Positions 1 through 3,291 of a stretch of DNA of 5,262 nt are shown here, in pieces. Origin of the DNA: Dehalococcoidia bacterium (GTDB lineage Bacteria > Chloroflexota > Dehalococcoidia > Dehalococcoidales > RBG-16-60-22); contig JAUWBK010000089.1 in NCBI GenBank assembly GCA_030605045.1, positions 1 through 5,262 on the forward strand. The letters run 5' to 3'. The translations under genes and the position numbers were made by a program. Every line of letters starts with the position of its first letter. The first letter of the stretch is position 1. The notes beneath the pieces were generated by a model. It worked only from the letters and a program-made list of their open reading frames with translations, was not told the origin of the DNA and searched no databases.

Positions 1-106
1 CGGCCGCTAGTTTGGACATTTCCTTTATATTTGCCTCCAGCGTATTCAAATCGACGAGCACAGCCGGTGTGTTTAAAGATGGATAAGGCATCTTTTGTTC
101 TGTCAT
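1..106 (-). CDS. N-terminus of a D-threonine aldolase / alanine racemase-fold PLP enzyme (partial)
   Basis: Only the first 35 codons are present; the gene continues beyond base 1. The start is the ATG at 106-104, preceded by a strong AGGAGG (121-116) nine bases upstream. The peptide begins MTEQKMPYPSLNTPAVLVDL and continues with N-T-L-E-A-N-I. The pattern TPAvlvDlntLeaNI is the usual opening of the fold-type III PLP family that includes D-threonine aldolase, D-serine dehydratase (DSD1-like) and alanine racemase N-terminal domains. In that family it forms the first strand and helix of the barrel. The PLP lysine lies further in and is not visible, so the substrate cannot be assigned. It lies 73 bp downstream of the aminotransferase on the same strand with no obvious terminator between them, so the two are probably co-transcribed. 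Family assignment is fairly sure; specific activity is not. Confidence 0.72.
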   Translation of the reverse strand, partial: MTEQKMPYPSLNTPAVLVDLNTLEANIKEMSKLAA

Positions 107-179
107 CAATATTTACCTCCTTTCAATAGGGAAACTGTTGAAGCCGAAAAGACTAGTAAGCAGGTTTAAAAGTAGCGAA

Positions 180-1349
180 CTAAGCCGCAATTTTCGCTAC
201 TGCCGAATTTATCCTTTCCAAACCCTTCTTAATGTTTTCCAGTGAGGTGGCATAGGATAGTCTAAGATAACCTCCCCCATACTTGCCAAAATGGGTGCCG
301 GAAAGAGTGGCCACTCCGGCTTCATTCAAGAGATAATCAGCGAATTGATTGCAATCCACCCCCAATTGCTTAACATTAGGAAACACATAGAAGGCACCTT
401 TGGGTCGGAAGCAGCTTATACCCGGGATTTGATTCAATCCGTCTACTATCAGGTCCCGTCTCTTTTTGAATTCACTTACCATCTTGGGCACACTGTCTTG
501 AGGACCAGTTAACGCCTCGATACCGGCGTATTGGATGAAAGGTGCCGTACAGGATACACTGTTCGAAATCAAACGTACGACAGGTTCAACCAGTTCTGGT
601 GGCATAATCGCGTAGCCCAGACGCCAACCGGTCATGGCGTAGGTCTTGGAAAAGCCGTTGAGCAGGATGGTTCTATCCAGCATACCGGGCAGGCTGGCAA
701 AGCTACAGTGCTTTCCTTCATAGATGATATGTTCGTATACTTCGTCAGAGAAGACAATAATATCGTGTTTCTGGGCAATTTCAGCAACAGAGCGGAGGTC
801 GTCTTCCTCCAAGACACCGCCGGTTGGATTGTGAGGAGAGTTAAGGATAATAAGCTTGGTACGTGGTGTAACCTTAGCTCTTAGCTCATCGATATCAAAA
901 CGAAAATCGAGTTCCTCACGAAGTGGCACGGGCACTGCCTTGGCACCAGTAAAGTTTATCATTGATTCATAAATGGGAAAGAGTGGGTCGGGATATATCG
1001 CTTCATCTTCTTTATCAAGTAGGGCAAGGATTGAGTAGAACATGATGGGTTTAGCCCCTGGCGTTACGATAACGCGCTCCGGGTCTACCGGAACACCACG
1101 TGTTCTTTCAAACTCTTTGGCAATCTCAACACGTAGCGGAACTATTCCCTGAGAGTTACAGTAGTGAGTGTAACCCTTGTTCAGCGCCTCAGTTGCCGCA
1201 TCACGAATGTTTTTGGGGGTGTCAAAGTCAGGTTCACCAATTTCAAAATGAACTACATCCATACCCTTGGCTTCGAGAGCTTGGGCTTTAGCCAGAACCT
1301 GAAAAGCAGTCTCTATTCCTAATCGGGCCATTTTTTCGGACAGTTTCAT
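180..1349 (-). CDS. Class I/II PLP-dependent aminotransferase (aspartate aminotransferase-like)
   Basis: A complete 389-residue protein, the usual length for fold-type I aminotransferases. It should move an amino group between an amino acid and a 2-oxo acid in the cytoplasm. Visible landmarks: N-terminal substrate-loop segment FEIGEPDFDTP (35-45); TPGAK (97-101) for the PLP phosphate region; SPHNPTGG (171-178) with the cofactor-contacting Asn174; SDEVYE (201-206) with Asp202 for the pyridine nitrogen and Tyr205; NGFSKTYAMTGWRLGY (231-246) with Schiff-base Lys235 and phosphate-binding Arg243; and YLRLSYA (361-367) with Arg363, the carboxylate-binding arginine. All catalytic residues are intact. 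The ATG at 1349 has AGGAGG (1365-1360) ten bases upstream, and the stop is TAG. It is the first gene of a minus-strand operon and diverges from the KBL-like gene. The family includes aspartate, alanine and aromatic transaminases, so the amino donor cannot be named from motifs alone. Confidence 0.93.
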   Translation of the reverse strand: MKLSEKMARLGIETAFQVLAKAQALEAKGMDVVHFEIGEPDFDTPKNIRDAATEALNKGYTHYCNSQGIVPLRVEIAKEFERTRGVPVDPERVIVTPGAKPIMFYSILALLDKEDEAIYPDPLFPIYESMINFTGAKAVPVPLREELDFRFDIDELRAKVTPRTKLIILNSPHNPTGGVLEEDDLRSVAEIAQKHDIIVFSDEVYEHIIYEGKHCSFASLPGMLDRTILLNGFSKTYAMTGWRLGYAIMPPELVEPVVRLISNSVSCTAPFIQYAGIEALTGPQDSVPKMVSEFKKRRDLIVDGLNQIPGISCFRPKGAFYVFPNVKQLGVDCNQFADYLLNEAGVATLSGTHFGKYGGGYLRLSYATSLENIKKGLERINSAVAKIAA

Positions 1350-1377
1350 TATTAATTATCCTCCTAAAATAATTTGT

Positions 1378-1406
1378 TTGACACCCAGGATTTAGCATGC
1401 TACTAC
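1378..1406 (+). promoter_or_regulatory. Possible plus-strand promoter toward the KBL-like gene
   Basis: TTGACA (1378-1383, 6/6) is followed 17 bp later by TACTAC (1401-1406), which has only 3/6 consensus matches. It carries an upstream TG (1398-1399), as in extended -10 promoters. It overlaps the 34-bp palindrome, so a protein bound there would block it. It is about 200 bp from the KBL-like start, and no better promoter was seen closer in. Treat it as tentative. Confidence 0.3.
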
Positions 1407-1414
1407 CTAGGTGT
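1381..1414. promoter_or_regulatory. 34-bp interrupted palindrome in the aminotransferase leader
   Basis: The arms ACACCCAGG (1381-1389) and CCTAGGTGT (1406-1414) are inverted repeats matching at 8 of 9 positions. Between them, centred on the same point (1397.5), is the perfect 10-bp palindrome TAGCATGCTA (1393-1402). The shared centre makes this one symmetrical element rather than two chance repeats. It sits about 27-60 bases into the transcript predicted from the minus-strand promoter, just upstream of the ribosome binding site. It also overlaps a possible plus-strand -35 box. No T-run follows on either strand, so it is not a normal terminator. It may be a dimeric regulator operator or a leader RNA hairpin; the regulator is unknown. 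Confidence 0.5.
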
Positions 1415-1446
1415 GGTTACTATTGTTGAATACTCATGCAACCGCT

Positions 1447-1475
1447 ACTATACTTACTTAACCTTTTTCTGTCAA
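1447..1475 (-). promoter_or_regulatory. Sigma-A/sigma-70 type promoter of the aminotransferase operon
   Basis: On the minus strand, TTGACA (1475-1470, 6/6 to consensus) is followed by a 17-bp spacer and TATAGT (1452-1447, 5/6). Transcription would start near 1440, leaving a leader of about 90 bases before the ATG at 1349. Position, orientation and near-perfect consensus make this the obvious promoter for the two minus-strand genes. Confidence 0.8.
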
Positions 1476-1600
1476 GATTATCCAAGAACTATCAGGTAAT
1501 TACAAGTTTTAGAAAACTGATTGCGCGTGGACTAAAAGGCTCCAGACTTGCCCGACAAGTGAGGATGTGTAATAGTAAAATAAATTGAAAATAAAAACTA

Positions 1601-1606
1601 AGGTGG
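1601..1606 (+). promoter_or_regulatory. Ribosome binding site that fixes the KBL-like start
   Basis: AGGTGG (within AAGGTGGTGA, 1600-1609) lies five bases before the ATG at 1612. The reading frame also opens at a TTG at 1585, but nothing like a ribosome binding site precedes that codon. The ATG at 1612 is therefore preferred. Confidence 0.7.
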
Positions 1607-1611
1607 TGAAG

Positions 1612-2847
1612 ATGTCGCTAGATAAAATAAAAATGGTATTGTCCAAAGAGCTGGCTGGACTTGAAGAAAGGGGGGCACTTAAGGGTAAGGAGACGACGAT
1701 AATCGGTGTGAAGGAGGCAGAGAGAGACAAGGGACCAAGATATTTCGTGGAAGGTTATGGGGATAAAGAATTTCTGAGAATGAATTCAAACAGCTACCTT
1801 GGTATGGACTTAAAAAAGGAAGTGATAGAAGCAGAGGAGACGGCAGCGAGAGAATTTGGGACCGGCCCCGGCGCCGCACGCTTTATCAGCGGGACTTATA
1901 AGCCGCACGTAGACTTGGAAAAAAGACTGGCAAAGTTTCACAACAGAGAGGCGGGTATGATATTCAGCTCTGGTTACGCAACTGTTATGGGCGTACTGAC
2001 TCCTTTAATTTCCCAGGATACCATCGTCATAAGTGATGAACTTAATCATAATTCTATAATCAATGCTATTAGGTTAGCACGGCCGAAGGACAGGAAGATA
2101 TATCGTCACAATAACATGAACGAATTAGAGTCTAACCTGAAAGAATGCATCGGAAATTGCCACAGAGTCATAATTGCTACTGACGGTATTTTCAGCATGA
2201 GAGGAGACCATGCACCACTTCCAGAAATTGCGGATTTGGCAGAAAAATACTGTCCGGAATTTACGGAAGGTATAATTACAATTGTGGATGATTCGCATGG
2301 AGTTGGAGCAACCGGAGAGACAGGAAGGGGAACTACAGAGCTTACTGGTGAGAATAGGGTTGACATATTAATCGGCACTTTGGGCAAAGCGATGGGGGTA
2401 AATGGGGGATATTTAGTATCTGATGCAGAAGTAATAGAGTATTTAAGGGAAAAGGCTCCATTTTATATCTACTCCAATCCTATTACGGTATCCGAAGCAA
2501 GCGCCGCATTGAAAGTTATCGACATTCTCGATAGTGACACAGGGAAGAGAATGTTAAAGTACTTGCATGAGATGACAGTGTATTTTAGAAAAGGCTTGGT
2601 TAATCTGGGATATGAGGTGATAGAAGGGAAACATCCGATTGTACCTCTTATGGTCAGGGACACTGGAAAAACTATTGAGCTCGTTAAGTATCTAAAGGAT
2701 AATGGCATATTAGTAACTGGATTATACTATCCCATAGTTCCTAAAGGAGATGAGGAAATAAGATTCCAGATTTGTGCTGAGCATACCAGGTACGACTTAG
2801 ACTATGCGCTTAATATTCTAAAGGAATATAAGGAGCAAACCATTTAA
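1612..2847 (+). CDS. Alpha-oxoamine synthase, glycine C-acetyltransferase (KBL)-like
   Basis: A 411-residue fold-type I PLP enzyme of the alpha-oxoamine synthase family (KBL, BioF, ALAS, SPT). These condense an amino acid with an acyl-CoA; KBL interconverts glycine plus acetyl-CoA with 2-amino-3-oxobutyrate. Landmarks: NSNSYLGM (58-65); ISDELNHNSIINAIRL (140-155) with His146 that stacks on PLP; TDGIFSM (190-196); VDDSHGVGATG (225-235) with Asp226 and His229; GTLGKAMG (255-262) with Schiff-base Lys259; and Arg384 in EEIRFQICAEHT, the carboxylate-binding arginine. The stretch VTGLYYPIVPKG (368-379) is close to VTGFFYPVVPKG as I recall it from E. coli KBL and unlike the BioF equivalent, which favours KBL. 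It is slightly longer than E. coli KBL (398), with a few extra residues near 214-220. No tdh or biotin genes are adjacent, so substrate choice stays open. Its base composition looks more AT-rich than the fdnG-like gene. Confidence 0.85.
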   Translation: MSLDKIKMVLSKELAGLEERGALKGKETTIIGVKEAERDKGPRYFVEGYGDKEFLRMNSNSYLGMDLKKEVIEAEETAAREFGTGPGAARFISGTYKPHVDLEKRLAKFHNREAGMIFSSGYATVMGVLTPLISQDTIVISDELNHNSIINAIRLARPKDRKIYRHNNMNELESNLKECIGNCHRVIIATDGIFSMRGDHAPLPEIADLAEKYCPEFTEGIITIVDDSHGVGATGETGRGTTELTGENRVDILIGTLGKAMGVNGGYLVSDAEVIEYLREKAPFYIYSNPITVSEASAALKVIDILDSDTGKRMLKYLHEMTVYFRKGLVNLGYEVIEGKHPIVPLMVRDTGKTIELVKYLKDNGILVTGLYYPIVPKGDEEIRFQICAEHTRYDLDYALNILKEYKEQTI

Positions 2848-2860
2848 GAGCGACCGGTCG

Positions 2861-2880
2861 GAACCAAAAGCTGGTTTTTT
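2861..2880 (+). terminator. Weak Rho-independent terminator after the KBL-like gene
   Basis: AACCA (2862-2866) and TGGTT (2872-2876) form a 5-bp stem with loop AAAGC, running into six T's (2875-2880). An outer pair, AGCGA (2849-2853) with TCGCT (2880-2884), could close a larger structure. It lies 14 bases after the stop codon. The stem is short, so termination may be partial. Confidence 0.5.
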
Positions 2881-2963
2881 CGCTTTATACTGAGCAAGCA
2901 CAAATCGGAGCCCCTGTTGTTATGCCGACTGACTCACGACCGCGTGTGGAGGCCGAAAAAGTC

Positions 2964-2992
2964 TTGACCTGAAGGTTTTTATGCCCTATACT
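2964..2992 (+). promoter_or_regulatory. Tandem promoter P1 (repeat unit 1)
   Basis: TTGACC (2964-2969, 5/6) is followed by a 17-bp spacer and TATACT (2987-2992, 5/6). Start expected near 2999. A GTC-TT-GAC dyad (2961-2968) overlaps the -35, and ACCT-GA-AGGT (2967-2976) follows it. Confidence 0.6.
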
Positions 2993-3007
2993 TTATTGGA
3001 AAAGGTC

Positions 3008-3036
3008 TTGACCTGAAGATTCTTATGCCCTATACT
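3008..3036 (+). promoter_or_regulatory. Tandem promoter P2 (repeat unit 2)
   Basis: TTGACC (3008-3013), 17-bp spacer, TATACT (3031-3036). In this unit the dyad over the -35 is the full 10-bp GGTCTTGACC (3004-3013), while the second dyad is broken by a G-to-A change. Confidence 0.6.
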
Positions 3037-3051
3037 TTATTGGAAAAAGTC

Positions 3052-3080
3052 TTGACCTGAAGGTTTTTATGCCCTATACT
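3052..3080 (+). promoter_or_regulatory. Tandem promoter P3 (repeat unit 3)
   Basis: TTGACC (3052-3057), 17-bp spacer, TATACT (3075-3080). The promoter region is identical to unit 1. Confidence 0.6.
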
Positions 3081-3095
3081 TTATTAGAAAAAGTC

Positions 3096-3124
3096 TTGAC
3101 CTGAAGATTCTTATGCTCTATACT
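3096..3124 (+). promoter_or_regulatory. Tandem promoter P4 (repeat unit 4, nearest to fdnG)
   Basis: TTGACC (3096-3101), 17-bp spacer, TATACT (3119-3124). The start would be near 3131, giving a leader of about 160 bases before the formate dehydrogenase start. This leader includes the hairpin/T-run at 3151-3183. It differs from unit 2 inside the spacer by one C-to-T change. Confidence 0.6.
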
Positions 3125-3150
3125 TTATTAACTAGACGATATGGCGGATG

Positions 3151-3183
3151 CTGTGCTGTGAGTGATTGTAGCGCAGTTTTTTT
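3151..3183 (+). terminator. Intrinsic terminator or attenuator in the fdnG leader
   Basis: CTGTGCT (3151-3157) pairs with AGCGCAG (3170-3176), seven pairs including one G-U, around a 12-base loop. Seven T's follow directly (3177-3183). It lies downstream of all four tandem promoters and about 108 bases upstream of the fdnG-like start, with no gene ending just before it. It would therefore stop or throttle leader transcripts rather than end an operon. No alternative antiterminator pairing was found by eye, and no known riboswitch was recognised in the leader (3131-3291). Confidence 0.55.
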
Positions 3184-3280
3184 GTGTGTATACGTAACCA
3201 AAAGGAAGGCTGTGGGCGGACGATGTGAGCAGGGATGAATTGTAAGGAACTGTTCGTGCCTCCTAAAAAGTAACAGGAAA

Positions 3281-3286
3281 GGATGG
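3281..3286 (+). promoter_or_regulatory. Ribosome binding site for the fdnG-like gene
   Basis: GGATGG, part of GGATGGTGA (3281-3289), precedes the ATG at 3292 by five bases. An in-frame ATG at 3283 lies inside this site and could use AGGA (3275-3278) four bases upstream. The downstream ATG is preferred because the twin-arginine motif then sits at residues 4-10, as in relatives. The choice changes the protein by only three residues. Confidence 0.5.
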
Positions 3287-3291
3287 TGACC

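Larger units (their letters stand above)
2955..3130 (+). repeat. Four exact-length tandem copies of a 44-bp promoter-bearing unit
   Basis: Units are 2955-2998, 2999-3042, 3043-3086 and 3087-3130, with no spacers and no length change. Each starts GAAAA and ends CTTTATT(G/A). Units 1 and 3 differ from each other only at the last base. Units 2 and 4 share GAAGATTCTT where 1 and 3 have GAAGGTTTTT, giving an A-B-A-B pattern. Forty-four is not a multiple of three, so this is not a coding repeat. Each unit contains one promoter pointing toward the formate dehydrogenase gene. There are no unique spacers, so it is not a CRISPR array. Confidence 0.95.

Noticed and set aside
291..884. Plus-strand open frames inside the aminotransferase gene
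   Set aside because: The minus-strand frame carries every expected aminotransferase motif across the same bases; the plus-strand peptides look like no known family.
1554..1581. Promoter close to the KBL-like start (TTGCCC with TAATAG or TAAAAT)
   Set aside because: Either the hexamers match poorly or the spacer is 22 bp; too weak to list.
1585..1611. TTG start at 1585 for the KBL-like gene
   Set aside because: No ribosome binding site precedes it, and the added residues are not part of the family. The ATG at 1612 has AGGTGG at proper spacing.
2885..2954. Possible RNA element between the KBL-like terminator and the repeat array
   Set aside because: I found no stable hairpin, promoter or open frame with a ribosome binding site in these 70 bases.
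2955..3130. CRISPR array or transposon ends
   Set aside because: Units abut directly with no unique spacers, and there are no terminal inverted repeats, transposase or target duplications.
2955..3130. MerR-type operator in the repeat promoters
   Set aside because: MerR-type promoters have a lengthened 19-20 bp spacer with a centred dyad. Here the spacer is the normal 17 bp and the short dyads are off-centre.
3113..3238. 41-codon frame MLYTLLTRRYGG... in the fdnG leader
   Set aside because: It has no ribosome binding site, crosses the hairpin/T-run and shows no recognisable family; kept only as part of the mini-ORF remark.
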